Of a DNA stretch of 64,000 nucleotides, positions 40,498 through 49,807 are shown one piece after another. The stretch is from Marinobacter sp. Arc7-DN-1 (lineage in GTDB: Bacteria > Pseudomonadota > Gammaproteobacteria > Pseudomonadales > Oleiphilaceae), in assembly GCF_003441595.1 (NCBI RefSeq), contig NZ_CP031848.1:3038001-3102000 (forward strand), written 5' to 3'. The translations under genes were made by a program, and so were the position numbers. Within the stretch, counting starts at the first letter, position 1, and each line of letters begins with the position of its first letter. Under the pieces are notes generated by a model that saw only the letters and a program-made list of their open reading frames with translations, had not been told where the DNA came from and did not search any database.

Positions 40498-41109
40498 TTA
40501 CTGAATTGCAAACGCCTCGGCCTCTACGATCATGAAAGCCCGCCCCAGCGAGCCCACAGGCGCGTAGAAGATCGCGGATTGCGCTTCTTCTAAATCGGTA
40601 AAAAACAACGCCGCCCACTTTGCCAGGTGCGCGTCAAAAAAGGCTTTCTGTGAAGACAAATCACTGTCACACACGAACTCGCCGGTGATGATGCCCGCCA
40701 TGATTTCACACAGCGTGCCTATATGATCCTCAGGCTCTTTAACGTCGTCACTGGCCTTGATGCCCCTGGCCATCAGATCAGTACGCAAGTCCGCAAGGGG
40801 CTTCTCGTTCAGAAAACCGGTCAGGTAATAACTGGCGTACGGCAGCAGTTCGCCGCGGCCGAGTCCAACGAACAGGTTGTTATACTCCCGCTCGGCGTCA
40901 TAAGGCGTGGTGCGCTCGGCAAGAGCGGCCAGATTTTTAGAGGCGGAGCCCAGAGTGGTACCGTCACCCTGTAAGGATGCCAATCCCTGAAGCAGCTCTC
41001 TCGAAGGTGGGTCACCCAGCAAGACGCCCAGCAATTGGTATATTTGGGCTCGCGCGCGATCTTCGTCGCTGATCGAGCGAGGGCACTGAACTTCAGCAGT
41101 GTTGACCAA
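40498..41109 (-). CDS. TorD-like chaperone of formate dehydrogenase
   Basis: This all-helical protein (203 aa) has RARAQIYQLLGVLLGDPPSR near the N-terminus, YNNLFVGLGRGELLPYASYY (LF-x-G-x-G-x-x-x-P-Y-x-S, the TorD/NarJ core) and EPEDHIGTLCEIMAGIITGE. It probably binds the Tat signal of the alpha subunit while cofactor is inserted. The TTG at 41109 is used because AAGGA lies seven bases upstream and no good ATG exists. It is distinct from the TorD-like protein at 16096, which suits the idea of one chaperone per enzyme. Confidence 0.82.
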   Translation of the reverse strand: MVNTAEVQCPRSISDEDRARAQIYQLLGVLLGDPPSRELLQGLASLQGDGTTLGSASKNLAALAERTTPYDAEREYNNLFVGLGRGELLPYASYYLTGFLNEKPLADLRTDLMARGIKASDDVKEPEDHIGTLCEIMAGIITGEFVCDSDLSSQKAFFDAHLAKWAALFFTDLEEAQSAIFYAPVGSLGRAFMIVEAEAFAIQ

Positions 41110-41199
41110 GTCTCAGTCCTTAGTATTATTGTTTGATTTTTGCACTATTAATCTTTATAGCGCTGATCGGGCTCTGGCGCAACCTGCTCCCGAACATGG

Positions 41200-41805
41200 T
41201 TATTCAAAACGCATCCGGGGGCGATAGCGCGGTTCAGGTTCGGGCTCCGGCTCAGCTTCGCCAACTACCCGTTCGAGGCTGCCGGGATCGGGCAATAGCT
41301 CAACCGCAATCCCGGGCTCCGATTCTTCCGTGATCCCTTCAGACTCAATCGGTTCCGGGTCTTCGGCGTGCGCCTCGATCCGGTTTTCGAGTTGCTCATC
41401 AATCTTTTTGGTTTTATCGATCAGGCCCTGGCCCACCTTGTATAGGGTCTTTGCGCCTTTAACCGCGGCTCCGGCGTCAGTGAAATCTTCGTCATAGTCA
41501 TTAAGGCCATCCAGCACCGCCAGCACGGGGTTGGATTTCCAGAGTGCTCGCAGGGCCTTACGGCGCAAGTAGTCAGGAATCTCGTTGCCCATGAATCCGG
41601 CGATGTCGGTACCCAGCCCGATGGTATCCGGATCAGGCAAACCGTACTTCTCCAGCACCTCGTGTTCCGGCAGGGCCTCATTACGAGCGAGTTCCTCTGC
41701 TTCGGGAGACGGCCCGGAGCCGGCAGCCGAAGGGGGGGCGGGCTCAGCTTTTCTGCCGGCTTCGGTTTTTCTGCGCGACCAACGCTGTAGACGTGACTCA
41801 GTCAT
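41200..41805 (-). CDS. DUF3306 family protein
   Basis: This 201-residue protein is acidic and Pro/Glu-rich at its C-terminus. The N-terminal RLQRWSRRKTEAGRKAE and central DIAGFMGNEIPDYLRRKALRALWKS follow DUF3306, a family found only in formate dehydrogenase clusters as far as I recall. Function unknown. The C-terminal repeat of E-P-E-P-E-P is low complexity. It overlaps DUF3305 upstream by one base (TGATG). Confidence 0.8.
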   Translation of the reverse strand: MTESRLQRWSRRKTEAGRKAEPAPPSAAGSGPSPEAEELARNEALPEHEVLEKYGLPDPDTIGLGTDIAGFMGNEIPDYLRRKALRALWKSNPVLAVLDGLNDYDEDFTDAGAAVKGAKTLYKVGQGLIDKTKKIDEQLENRIEAHAEDPEPIESEGITEESEPGIAVELLPDPGSLERVVGEAEPEPEPEPRYRPRMRFE

Positions 41806-42383
41806 CACTGAACTCTTGGTTTCTTAATGTTGGAAGGGGCACGATAAACGTCGCTTTGCTGACGGATACGCGGATCGCCTTTGGCGTCCTCGATACCATC
41901 GACACGGATCTCGTCACGACGGCGCTTTTTGAAAGGCTCCTCGATATAGTGCATGTCGATAAACTCTTTGATCCAGGCCGCCAGGGACTCGGGAATCGGA
42001 ACCGCTTCGACGATGCTCTCGCCACTATCCAGGGCATCCAGCGCCTCATGGGCACTGGCGGTAATGGTGCTGACAACCCACCCTGAAGGAGACCGATTGG
42101 ACTGGTCCTTATCCAATATGACCCAGACGGAGGGAACGATCATATTCAAGGATACAAGGTAACCCTCTACATCGGCGCGAAATAATTCCATTGCCACGGT
42201 GCCTGCGTGGTAATCGACCACCTCGCCCTTGCGGACCAGCTCTTTCCAGAATGCCTCCGGAGCCCCCGGTATAAGGGCTACTGGCTTCCAGATGTCCCGC
42301 GCCCACCGGGTTACGCCGGGTGACCGGCGAACGACGGCACCGACTTGTAATTCGCGTTTCCAATGATCTGTACGACTACTCAT
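41805..42383 (-). CDS. DUF3305 family protein
   Basis: This protein (192 aa) matches DUF3305: GAVVRRSPGVTRWARDIWKP near residue 16 and TVAMELFRADVEGYLVSLNM near 60. The middle VPSVWVILDK and the C-terminal KKRRRDEIRVDGI follow. Function unknown; the gene always seems to travel with DUF3306 and the polyferredoxin in formate dehydrogenase loci. It is the first gene of the minus-strand set, divergent from the polyferredoxin, with about 140 bp between them for the promoters. Confidence 0.8.
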   Translation of the reverse strand: MSSRTDHWKRELQVGAVVRRSPGVTRWARDIWKPVALIPGAPEAFWKELVRKGEVVDYHAGTVAMELFRADVEGYLVSLNMIVPSVWVILDKDQSNRSPSGWVVSTITASAHEALDALDSGESIVEAVPIPESLAAWIKEFIDMHYIEEPFKKRRRDEIRVDGIEDAKGDPRIRQQSDVYRAPSNIKKPRVQ

Positions 42384-42523
42384 GGCATGTCTCTTCTGTT
42401 ATAGCTTAAAACTAGCAGGGCCCGAACGATTATCCAATTGTCCAAAAGTAAATAGCTGTGGCATGCTCAAAAAGCGAACCGATACGTATACGCATAACAA
42501 CAACGAAAAGAGTCGAATTCCTG

Positions 42524-44503
42524 ATGACGGCACACAAGACCCTACTGTTATGTACCTGCGACAAAACACAGTCCTTTGATCCAGAGGCACTGCGGACGGC
42601 CGCGGCAGCTGGGCAGGTGATCGCGGTGGATCAACTGTGCGGCAACGATATGAAGACTGCCGCTGATCATCTGGGCGCCAGTAACGAATTGCTCATAGCC
42701 TGTGGCCAGCAGGCCGCTTTATTCGAGCGCCTGGGTGAGGACGTATACGCTGGGATTCAGCACTGCGCGCCGTTCAGTACCATCGACATTCGGGATCGCG
42801 CCGGCTGGAGTGCCGCCAGCGCGAAGCCCGGGCGTTTACATGCCAAGCAGGCGGCCTTGATCGCCGCGGCCCAACTGCCCGCTCCCATGGCGCCTGCGAA
42901 AACCATTCAGTCCAGCGGTGTGTGCTGCATTGTCGGCCCCACCGAGCAGGCCATCAGAATGGCCGAGCTGGTCCAGGACGAGCTGGGCGTCACCTGTATC
43001 GTCAATGATGCAGGCCCGATACAGCTACCCTCCGCCGCCTACGACGTGGCCAAGGGGCAACTGACGGGGGCTTATGGCGCGCTGGGCAACTTCAAACTGG
43101 AATTTGCCCAGTTGCAGACCCTGAATCCCGCCGGTCGCGGTGCACTGGGTTATGGCGAGGTTAAGGCCACCGCCCGGAGCGAGTGCGACGTGTTTATCGA
43201 CCTGCGCGGTGCTGGTCCCGCGTTTCCCAGTCATCAAAAACGCAACGGCTACTTCTGGGCTGATCCGGTCAAAACCGGGGAATTGGAGCGTATAGCACTG
43301 ACGGCGAGAGAGCGGGTCGGTGAGTTCGAGAAAACGGTGTATTTCAGGTTGGAAGAATCGCTGTGTGCGCATTCCCGGGCAAACAAGACCGGTTGTACCC
43401 GCTGCCTGGACGCCTGCTGCTCCGAGGCTATTTTTTCCGCCGGGGACCACATCCAGATCGATTCGGATATTTGCGCTGGTTGCGGGTCCTGTGCGGCGGT
43501 CTGCCCCACGTCTGCGGTGACCATGAACGAAACCCCGTTCGAGGCTCTGGTCAAAGCCATGGATGTCATGGCGAGGGTTTATCGCGAACATGCCAATGAA
43601 GCCCCGCGTCTGGTTTTTCACACGTTGAAAACGGGTGGTGATGCCATCGCCTACCTGGCTCGATATGACGATGGGCTGGCGGATGATCTGATTCCGCTGG
43701 GGCTGGAGAATACAGACCGGGTCGGCCATGCCGAGATAATGTCCGCGTTGGGCGCGGGCTACGCCGAAGTGTTGATCCTTGCCGACAACGAGATAGACCG
43801 CCGGGCGGTGGCTCCGGAAGTTGAACTGGCCCAGGCCATGCTCAAAGGTACTCATAACTCCCCCAGCCGGGTGCGGATTATTTCCGCCATCGAACTCTGC
43901 GACGCCGGCGACAACGCCGGGCGAGTGAGCGAACCGGTACTGCTGGTCGGAGGCCGCCGTGACATCACGCGGGTGACCGTCGGCGCGATGGTGGACAAGC
44001 TCGAAGCGCCGATCCCCCTGCCAGCGGGCGCACCTTACGGCGCGATCGAAATCAATTCCGACAAATGCACGCTTTGTCTGGCCTGCGTATCGCTGTGTCC
44101 CACCGGTGCCCTTGGCGACCATCCGGACCGGCCTGAGGTTCAGTTCACGGAAAACGCCTGCGTTCAATGCGGCGTCTGCAAAAGCACCTGCCCTGAGACG
44201 GCCATTACTCTCAAACCCCGGCTGGACTTGTCGAAGGACGCCCTGAGTGCCCGGACATTGCATGGCGAGGACCCCTTCGAATGCATCAAATGCGGCACGC
44301 CGTTTGGCGTCGCGAGCACCATTAGCCGAATCGTTGAAAAACTGGAAAACCAGCACTGGATGTACAAGAACTCTGACAACGTTCAGCTCATCAAGATGTG
44401 TGACGACTGTCGGGTCAAAGCCCAGTTCCACGGCGAAAACGCGCCCATGGCGGGGGGCGAGCGTCCCCGGGTTCGCACCAGTGACGACTACCTGGACAGC
44501 TAA
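42524..44503 (+). CDS. polyferredoxin of the formate dehydrogenase locus
   Basis: This large cytoplasmic iron-sulfur protein (659 aa) has Cys groups near residues 295-345 (CTRCLDACCSEAI, CAGCGSCAAVCPTSA) and near 510-560 (CTLCLACVSLCPTGA, CVQCGVCKSTCPETA), and a zinc-ribbon-like ending (CIKCGTPF, CDDCRVKAQFHG). The first residues MTAHKTLLLCTCDKTQSF contain another CxC. The start at 42524 is chosen because homology begins there. A shorter relative is encoded at 17907 in the molybdoenzyme operon. It may relay electrons during enzyme maturation. Confidence 0.82.
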   Translation: MTAHKTLLLCTCDKTQSFDPEALRTAAAAGQVIAVDQLCGNDMKTAADHLGASNELLIACGQQAALFERLGEDVYAGIQHCAPFSTIDIRDRAGWSAASAKPGRLHAKQAALIAAAQLPAPMAPAKTIQSSGVCCIVGPTEQAIRMAELVQDELGVTCIVNDAGPIQLPSAAYDVAKGQLTGAYGALGNFKLEFAQLQTLNPAGRGALGYGEVKATARSECDVFIDLRGAGPAFPSHQKRNGYFWADPVKTGELERIALTARERVGEFEKTVYFRLEESLCAHSRANKTGCTRCLDACCSEAIFSAGDHIQIDSDICAGCGSCAAVCPTSAVTMNETPFEALVKAMDVMARVYREHANEAPRLVFHTLKTGGDAIAYLARYDDGLADDLIPLGLENTDRVGHAEIMSALGAGYAEVLILADNEIDRRAVAPEVELAQAMLKGTHNSPSRVRIISAIELCDAGDNAGRVSEPVLLVGGRRDITRVTVGAMVDKLEAPIPLPAGAPYGAIEINSDKCTLCLACVSLCPTGALGDHPDRPEVQFTENACVQCGVCKSTCPETAITLKPRLDLSKDALSARTLHGEDPFECIKCGTPFGVASTISRIVEKLENQHWMYKNSDNVQLIKMCDDCRVKAQFHGENAPMAGGERPRVRTSDDYLDS

Positions 44504-44522
44504 ACATTAAACAGGACACAAC

Positions 44523-45368
44523 ATGGTTCAATACGTAGACGCAGCGCGACCAAACCTGATCGGTACCGACGCGCCCCGGCCACAGGACAGAAACCCGAAG
44601 GGCATTGATCGCATCATCGCCATCGCCTCGGGCAAAGGCGGCGTGGGAAAGTCCACAGTGGCGTCCAATCTGGCTGTCGCGCTGGCCTCGAAAGGTCTTA
44701 AGGTGGGCCTGTTGGACGCCGACGTCTACGGGCCCAGTCAGCCCCGCATGCTGGGTGTTTCAGGTCGCCCGTCCAGCCCCGACGGGCAGACCATCCTGCC
44801 CCTGCGCAATCATGGCGTGACCCTGATGTCTCTGGGCCTGATGGTCCCGGATGACGAAGCCATCGTCTGGCGTGGCCCCATGCTGATGGGCGCCCTGCAA
44901 CAGATGATGAACCAGGTGGACTGGGGCCGACTGGACGTGCTGCTGGTGGATCTGCCCCCGGGCACCGGTGACGTCCAGATGACCCTGAGTCAGAAATTCT
45001 TTGTGGCGGGCGCGGTTGTGGTCTCGACACCTCAGGACATCGCCCTGATGGACGCGCGCAAAGGCATTGACATGTTCAACCGGATGGACGTGCCGCTATT
45101 TGGCTTGATCGAAAATATGGCATCTTTTGTCTGTGATGGCTGCGGCAAAGAACACCACCCCTTTGGGTCCGGCGGCGCCCGGGCTGAGGCGCAAAAGCTC
45201 GGAGCGCCCTTCCTCGGTGAAATCCCACTCGATCTGGATATCCGTGTCGGTTCGGACGGCGGCGTTCCGATTGTGGTGTCAAAGCCGGATAGCCCTCAGG
45301 CCAAGGCCTTCCAGCGCATCGCCGATGAACTTGTCGCCTCTGATGTCTACGCCCGGGCCATCCGATGA
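44523..45368 (+). CDS. Mrp/NBP35-type P-loop ATPase
   Basis: This MinD-like ATPase (281 aa) has the deviant Walker A SGKGGVGKST near residue 38, DADVYGPSQPRML, PPGTGDVQMTL and a CDGC pair near 203 that can bridge a [4Fe-4S] cluster at a dimer interface. Mrp proteins carry and transfer clusters to apo-proteins. Placed between the polyferredoxin and a lipoate-ligase-like gene, it is probably specialised for formate dehydrogenase maturation. The general Mrp of the cell is expected elsewhere. The stop overlaps the next gene. Confidence 0.88.
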   Translation: MVQYVDAARPNLIGTDAPRPQDRNPKGIDRIIAIASGKGGVGKSTVASNLAVALASKGLKVGLLDADVYGPSQPRMLGVSGRPSSPDGQTILPLRNHGVTLMSLGLMVPDDEAIVWRGPMLMGALQQMMNQVDWGRLDVLLVDLPPGTGDVQMTLSQKFFVAGAVVVSTPQDIALMDARKGIDMFNRMDVPLFGLIENMASFVCDGCGKEHHPFGSGGARAEAQKLGAPFLGEIPLDLDIRVGSDGGVPIVVSKPDSPQAKAFQRIADELVASDVYARAIR

Positions 45369-46069
45369 GTGAGTCACCTCAATTCCCGCCGCTATTCACC
45401 GGCGAAGTGCTGCCCAAACACACGGATCCCTTTGATAAGGCCGTCAGCCGGGCCATCGCAGGGGTTGATTCAGGCACGATTTTTTACTCCGAGGCGGTTG
45501 ATACCTTGCGCGCGGCCCTGGTGCTGGCGCCGGAAACGCCTCTGGAAGAGGCTATTCAGGCCGTTTACGTTGCCCAGATAGGCCTGGCCGAAAGTCTGGG
45601 CGCGCTGGCCCCGCCCGAAGTGCCCGTTCACTTTGTATGGCCTGATCGGATCAAGGTCAATGGTGCGGTCTGCGGTGGCGTTCGCTTTGCAGCGGATGTG
45701 TCGGATCCTAAAGCCCATCCTGACTGGCTGGTCATTGGCATTGAGGTGCCCTTCATGCATTTGAGCGGCGAGCCGGGCGAAAACCCGAATCAAACCTGTC
45801 TGTATGAGGAAGGTTGCGTCGATATCACCCCCATGGCGCTGCTGGAAAGCTGGTCCAAACATACCCTGCTGTGGCTGACCTACTTCATGGACAGCGGATT
45901 CGCGCGCGTACACAACGAGTGGCGGCCACGCTGCGACACCCTGGGCGAGACGATCAGCCAGCCCCGGTCCGGTGTGTTTGTCGGCCTGGATGAAAAAGGC
46001 CGGATGCTGTTGCGTCAGGGTGTCATGACCGAGACAGTGAGTCTGATTGAATTCGCGGAGCACCTATGA
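45365..46069 (+). CDS. biotin/lipoate-protein-ligase-like protein
   Basis: This protein (234 aa) belongs to the biotin/lipoate A/B ligase superfamily type seen beside formate dehydrogenase genes: VHFVWPDRIKVNGAVCGGVR near residue 90, DWLVIGIEVPFM and a C-terminal half with SWSKHTLLWLTYFMDSGF. KVNGA resembles the active-site lysine segment of the ligases, but no lipoylated protein is obvious nearby. Real substrate unknown. It is coupled to the Mrp gene and the next gene by short overlaps. Confidence 0.75.
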   Translation: MSESPQFPPLFTGEVLPKHTDPFDKAVSRAIAGVDSGTIFYSEAVDTLRAALVLAPETPLEEAIQAVYVAQIGLAESLGALAPPEVPVHFVWPDRIKVNGAVCGGVRFAADVSDPKAHPDWLVIGIEVPFMHLSGEPGENPNQTCLYEEGCVDITPMALLESWSKHTLLWLTYFMDSGFARVHNEWRPRCDTLGETISQPRSGVFVGLDEKGRMLLRQGVMTETVSLIEFAEHL

Positions 46070-46542
46070 AACTGGCCCGAACCCTGCGACTGGATATCTC
46101 CGATGACAATGTGTTTGAAGTGCCGGCCGCCAGCGGCGAATGGGCCATCTCGGGCGGATTTGAATTCTCCAACTGGACCGAAGCGGATCTGAAGGGGAAG
46201 GCTCGCCAGGCGTTCAGTAACGGCTGGTACAGCATCGAATCCGGTGGCCGCGCCAGTTTTGTGGGCGTGTGCGACATTACCGGGGCCGAACTGGAGCGGC
46301 TGCGTCAGACCCTGGCTCAAACCTTTGTGGAGGTGTACGGTGCGCCGGATATCGACGCCGCCTATCCTGTCGCCTGCGACGAAATCGACCAGATGCGCAG
46401 CATGTGTGAGGATTTTGAGGACAACACCCTGCTGATGGTCAGCCGCCGGCTGACCGAGTTGGGTGTTGAGGAAACCTACCAGAGCCGGGTGCCGCAGGAT
46501 GCTTCGTTGGAAGCCTTTGCCGTCCACGGCAGCTACGAGTAA
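46066..46542 (+). CDS. DUF6505-like protein of formate dehydrogenase loci
   Basis: This 158-residue protein begins MKLARTLRLDISDDNVFEVP and includes EWAISGGFEFSNWTEADLKG and SFVGVCDITGAELERLRQTL. I associate it with the small family DUF6505 found next to lipoate-ligase-like genes in these loci, but that is from memory. No metal motif or membrane segment is seen. Its stop is one base from the end of moeA, which converges from the right. Confidence 0.65.
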   Translation: MKLARTLRLDISDDNVFEVPAASGEWAISGGFEFSNWTEADLKGKARQAFSNGWYSIESGGRASFVGVCDITGAELERLRQTLAQTFVEVYGAPDIDAAYPVACDEIDQMRSMCEDFEDNTLLMVSRRLTELGVEETYQSRVPQDASLEAFAVHGSYE

Positions 46543-47790
46543 TCACAACCCGAAGCTGCCGTAGGGAATAAACCGCACAGGGGTTCCCGGCTCTATCTGG
46601 CGGGCGCTCTCATCCAGTTCCACCAGGCCCTCGGACCAGGCCAGACCGGTCACCCGGCCCGATCCCTCAGAGCCGAAGACCTCAACCTGCCCGTTGCGGA
46701 CCCGGGCGCGCAACATCTCGCTGCGCCCGGGCTTCTTGTTCTTGGTAAAGTTGGCGGGCACGACATAACCCTGGGGTTCAAACCATTCACCCCCGGCCAA
46801 CAGCGCCATTGCCGGCGCGCCAAAGCGCAGGGCGCAGACCCAGGCCGCCACCGGATTGCCCGGCAAGCCCACCACGGGTGTGCCCCGGAACATGGCCAGC
46901 GCCAGGGGCCGGCCCGGCTTGATCGCGATGCGCCAGTTGCTGATGTCGCCATGGGCCTTCAGCGTTTTCGACACATGATCCTCGTCCCCGGCAGAAACGC
47001 CGCCACTGGTCAGGATCAGGTCGCACTGCTCAGCACCGCGCTCCAATGCAGCCTTCACATCCTCGGCCCGGTCCAGCGCATGGCCCAGGTCCACCAGTTG
47101 ATAGCCAAGTTGCGCCACCAGGGCACTGAGCATCGGGCGGTTCGCGTCATAAATCTGCCAGTCGGTGACCGCTGAACCAACCGGCTTCACTTCATCACCT
47201 GTGGACAGGACACCGACGCGCAGCCGCTGATACACATCCACCGACTCGACACCGACGCTGGCGAGGACGGAAATCTGGGTAGGCGTCAGGCGGGTACCTG
47301 CGGTAAGAATCCGATCCTGCGCCTTGATGTCCTCTCCGGCTTTGCGTGTGTTGGCGCCGGCTTTTAGTGTGCCGTTCAGGTGCAGCTTTCCCTCTGTGAC
47401 CTCGCAGTCCTCTTCCAGCACCACCGTATCCGTGCCGGCCGGAATCACCGCACCGGTCAGAATCCGGATAGCATGGCCCCCGGGCACATGCCCCATGTAC
47501 GGCTCCCCGGCGGCACTGCGGCCATCAACCAGGGGCAGGGCGCAGGGCACCTGAGTTAGAGGTCCCGCAAACGCATAGCCATCGACCGCCGAATTGTTGC
47601 TCGGGGGGTGAGCGCGAGGCGCATGGACGTCGCTCGCCAGTATCCGGCCATTGACCTGTGACAGCGGGACAGCGCGATCCACACCCACCACAGGATGCAA
47701 GCGTGAACGTAGCCGCTCCAGGGCCTCGTCTACCGGCGTCCAGTTCACCCCGGGGGGCAGGGCAAAACAGTCGTTACGAAGCGGGTTCAT
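46543..47790 (-). CDS. moeA: molybdopterin molybdenumtransferase (MoeA)
   Basis: MoeA (415 aa) inserts molybdate (or tungstate) into adenylylated molybdopterin. Conserved segments are DVHAPRAHPPSNNSAVDGYA near the N-terminus, GAVIPAGTDTVVLEE, GVLSTGDEV, IYDANRPMLSALV and LTSGGVSAGDEDHV. The start at 47790 follows GGGAG; an ATG at 47805 overlapping the mobB stop is also possible. It is part of a minus-strand cofactor unit with mobB and mobA. Confidence 0.93.
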   Translation of the reverse strand: MNPLRNDCFALPPGVNWTPVDEALERLRSRLHPVVGVDRAVPLSQVNGRILASDVHAPRAHPPSNNSAVDGYAFAGPLTQVPCALPLVDGRSAAGEPYMGHVPGGHAIRILTGAVIPAGTDTVVLEEDCEVTEGKLHLNGTLKAGANTRKAGEDIKAQDRILTAGTRLTPTQISVLASVGVESVDVYQRLRVGVLSTGDEVKPVGSAVTDWQIYDANRPMLSALVAQLGYQLVDLGHALDRAEDVKAALERGAEQCDLILTSGGVSAGDEDHVSKTLKAHGDISNWRIAIKPGRPLALAMFRGTPVVGLPGNPVAAWVCALRFGAPAMALLAGGEWFEPQGYVVPANFTKNKKPGRSEMLRARVRNGQVEVFGSEGSGRVTGLAWSEGLVELDESARQIEPGTPVRFIPYGSFGL

Positions 47791-47801
47791 AGCTCTCCCG
47801 T

Positions 47802-48293
47802 TCATGGTTTTCCAGGGGTCAGAATAAAGTCAGCGATTCCGGGCACATCGTTCAAATCAAAGCAGGGGCCCGCAAACTCCGAGGCATAGTCCGTCGCCAC
47901 GGCAATAATACTGGCGTCTTCCGGGTGAAGGGGCGCACGGGAGCTTTCCCGCCTGTGCACCTCAATTTTGGGGTGTGAATGGGTCTTGAACCCCTCGACC
48001 ACGACCCAATCGCAGGGGCCCAGCCGGGCCAGCAATTCATCCAGCGTCGGCTCCCTGGCGCCCCGCAGCTCGTGCATGATGGCGAAACGCTGTCCACCCG
48101 CCAGGATGACCTCTCGCGCCCCGGCATCACGGTGTTGGTAGCTGTCGGTGCCGGGCTGGTCCACATCCACCGTGTGATGGGCATGCTTGATCGAGTTAAC
48201 CGTTAATCCCCTGCCGGACAGCTCACGAATCAGAGCGGCGGCCAGGGTGGTCTTTCCGCAGTTTTTCCAGCCCACGATGCCTATAACGTTCAC
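47802..48293 (-). CDS. mobB: molybdopterin-guanine dinucleotide biosynthesis protein MobB
   Basis: This GTP-binding adaptor (163 aa) has the P-loop GWKNCGKTTLAAALI at residue 8, followed by VNSIKHAHHTVDVDQPGTDS and a later WVVVEGFKTHSHPKIEV, all typical of MobB. It assists MobA in forming the guanine dinucleotide cofactor. It overlaps both mobA and moeA by a few bases, so these three genes are one unit. Length is normal. Confidence 0.93.
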   Translation of the reverse strand: MNVIGIVGWKNCGKTTLAAALIRELSGRGLTVNSIKHAHHTVDVDQPGTDSYQHRDAGAREVILAGGQRFAIMHELRGAREPTLDELLARLGPCDWVVVEGFKTHSHPKIEVHRRESSRAPLHPEDASIIAVATDYASEFAGPCFDLNDVPGIADFILTPGKP

Positions 48294-48877
48294 TTCAGGT
48301 GTTTCTCCGCCCAGGCCAGGTCTTCCGGCGTATTAATGTTGAAAAAGTCGTCCTCACCAAAAATCACCAGCGTCTCACCCTGGGCCTGGGTCCACTGACG
48401 AATCTTGCGGACACCGTCGTTCAGGGCGGCTCTCAGATTATGCCGCAACGCGACCTGCCAACGGCCAAAGGTTGGCTGGGGCAGTCGGCCGCGTTCCGGA
48501 TCCGGCGTGGCCGCCAGCACCACCGGGGTATCGCATTCGGCCAATCGTGCTGCCAGGTCCAGAGGGAACGACGGGGTATCCGCGGCGACGCTGATCAGCC
48601 ACTCATGGCCCTGTTCGGCAGCCCAATCCATGCCCGCGAGCACACCCGCCAGCGGGCCCGGAAAATCACCAATCGAGTCGGCCACCACCGGCAGACCCAG
48701 ATCATCAAACCGGCTCAGATCCCCGTTGGCGTTTAACACCACGGCGTCGACCTGCGGCGTGATTCGGTCGATGACACGATGGATCAATGACTGATCGCCC
48801 AGCATCAATCGTCCTTTGTCACCACCGCCCATTCGGTTTGCCTGGCCACCGGCCAGAATGACCGCACACTCAGTCAT
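48290..48877 (-). CDS. mobA: molybdenum cofactor guanylyltransferase (MobA)
   Basis: MobA (195 aa) attaches GMP to molybdopterin to make the bis-MGD cofactor used by formate dehydrogenase and by the island enzyme. The nucleotide-binding motif LAGGQANRMGGGDKGRLMLG lies at residues 9-28, and FPGPLAGVLAGMDW and ISVAADTPSFP (metal-binding Asp) follow. It starts 12 bp after the fdhD stop. MobA supplies the same cofactor to every DMSO-reductase-family enzyme in the cell. Confidence 0.93.
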   Translation of the reverse strand: MTECAVILAGGQANRMGGGDKGRLMLGDQSLIHRVIDRITPQVDAVVLNANGDLSRFDDLGLPVVADSIGDFPGPLAGVLAGMDWAAEQGHEWLISVAADTPSFPLDLAARLAECDTPVVLAATPDPERGRLPQPTFGRWQVALRHNLRAALNDGVRKIRQWTQAQGETLVIFGEDDFFNINTPEDLAWAEKHLK

Positions 48878-48889
48878 GCTGTGCCTCCG

Positions 48890-49759
48890 TCAATCATGCT
48901 GCGCGCCTTTGCGCCGCAGCTTTTTGTCTTCATCGGGAACCTGCGACAAATCCTGATCGAACACCAGGCGATGCTGGCCGCCGAGGCAGGTGAATTTCCT
49001 GCCTCGCATCCTTCCGATCAGCGTTAACCCGACCTGCCGGGCAATATCGACACCCCAGGCGGTAAAGCCTGATCGGCTGATCAGGGTCGGGATGCCCATC
49101 AGGGCCGTCTTGATCACCATTTCGGAGGTCAGACGGCCAGTGGTGTATAGGACTTTGTCGGCCGCCGGGATGCCGTTTAAGTGCATCCAGCCTGCGATCT
49201 TGTCGACCGCATTGTGACGCCCGACATCCTCCATGTAGGCCAGGATCTGGCGTCCCTGACACAGGGCAGTGCCATGAATGGCACCGGTTTCCATATACAG
49301 GCTGGGCGTGTGGTTAATCTGATACGAGAGATCGTAAAAGGTACTGGTGTGCACCGGTGTATCCGGCAATGACAGCCCGTCAAGCCCGGCCATCATATCA
49401 CCAAACACAGTGCCCACGGCACAGCCGGAGGTGCGGGTTTTCTTTTTCAGCTTGGTCTCTACATCGGTAACACCTGCGGTACGGACCACAGCGACTTCCA
49501 GCTCTTCGTCGAAATCAATCTTCGTGACCTGATCGGTCTCTTTCAGCATACCCTGGTTCAGGAGAAAACCGAGCGCCAGATACTCCGGGTGATCGCCGAT
49601 AGTCATTGCCGTGACGATCTCCTGGCTGTTCAGATAGATGGTCAGGGGACGCTCTTCGATCACGCTGATCGACTTCGGTTGGCCGGCTTCATCAACGCCC
49701 TCGACGGTGCGGGACAGCCGGGGGTCGGTCGGGTTAGGTAGAAGGGGTGCACTCGTCAT
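48890..49759 (-). CDS. fdhD: formate dehydrogenase sulfur-transfer protein FdhD
   Basis: FdhD (289 aa) passes sulfur from IscS to the pterin cofactor and is essential for formate dehydrogenase activity. Segments: LTIYLNSQEIVTAMTIGDHP, YLALGFLLNQG, TSGCAVGTVFGDMMAG (Cys region), GAIHGTALCQG, YMEDVGRHNAVDKIAGW and YTTGRLTSEMVIKTA. Only one Cys is seen in the mobile loop, whereas E. coli FdhD has a CxxC pair. The nearby TusA-like protein could be its sulfur source. Confidence 0.93.
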   Translation of the reverse strand: MTSAPLLPNPTDPRLSRTVEGVDEAGQPKSISVIEERPLTIYLNSQEIVTAMTIGDHPEYLALGFLLNQGMLKETDQVTKIDFDEELEVAVVRTAGVTDVETKLKKKTRTSGCAVGTVFGDMMAGLDGLSLPDTPVHTSTFYDLSYQINHTPSLYMETGAIHGTALCQGRQILAYMEDVGRHNAVDKIAGWMHLNGIPAADKVLYTTGRLTSEMVIKTALMGIPTLISRSGFTAWGVDIARQVGLTLIGRMRGRKFTCLGGQHRLVFDQDLSQVPDEDKKLRRKGAQHD

Positions 49760-49807
49760 TATCGCTTTAGTCCGCTCAGGAAATACACGTGCTCGAATCT
49801 GGCTGGC

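Noticed and set aside
43025..44431. A 468-codon minus-strand open frame
   Set aside because: It mirrors the polyferredoxin gene; the plus-strand reading has ordered ferredoxin Cys motifs and this one does not.
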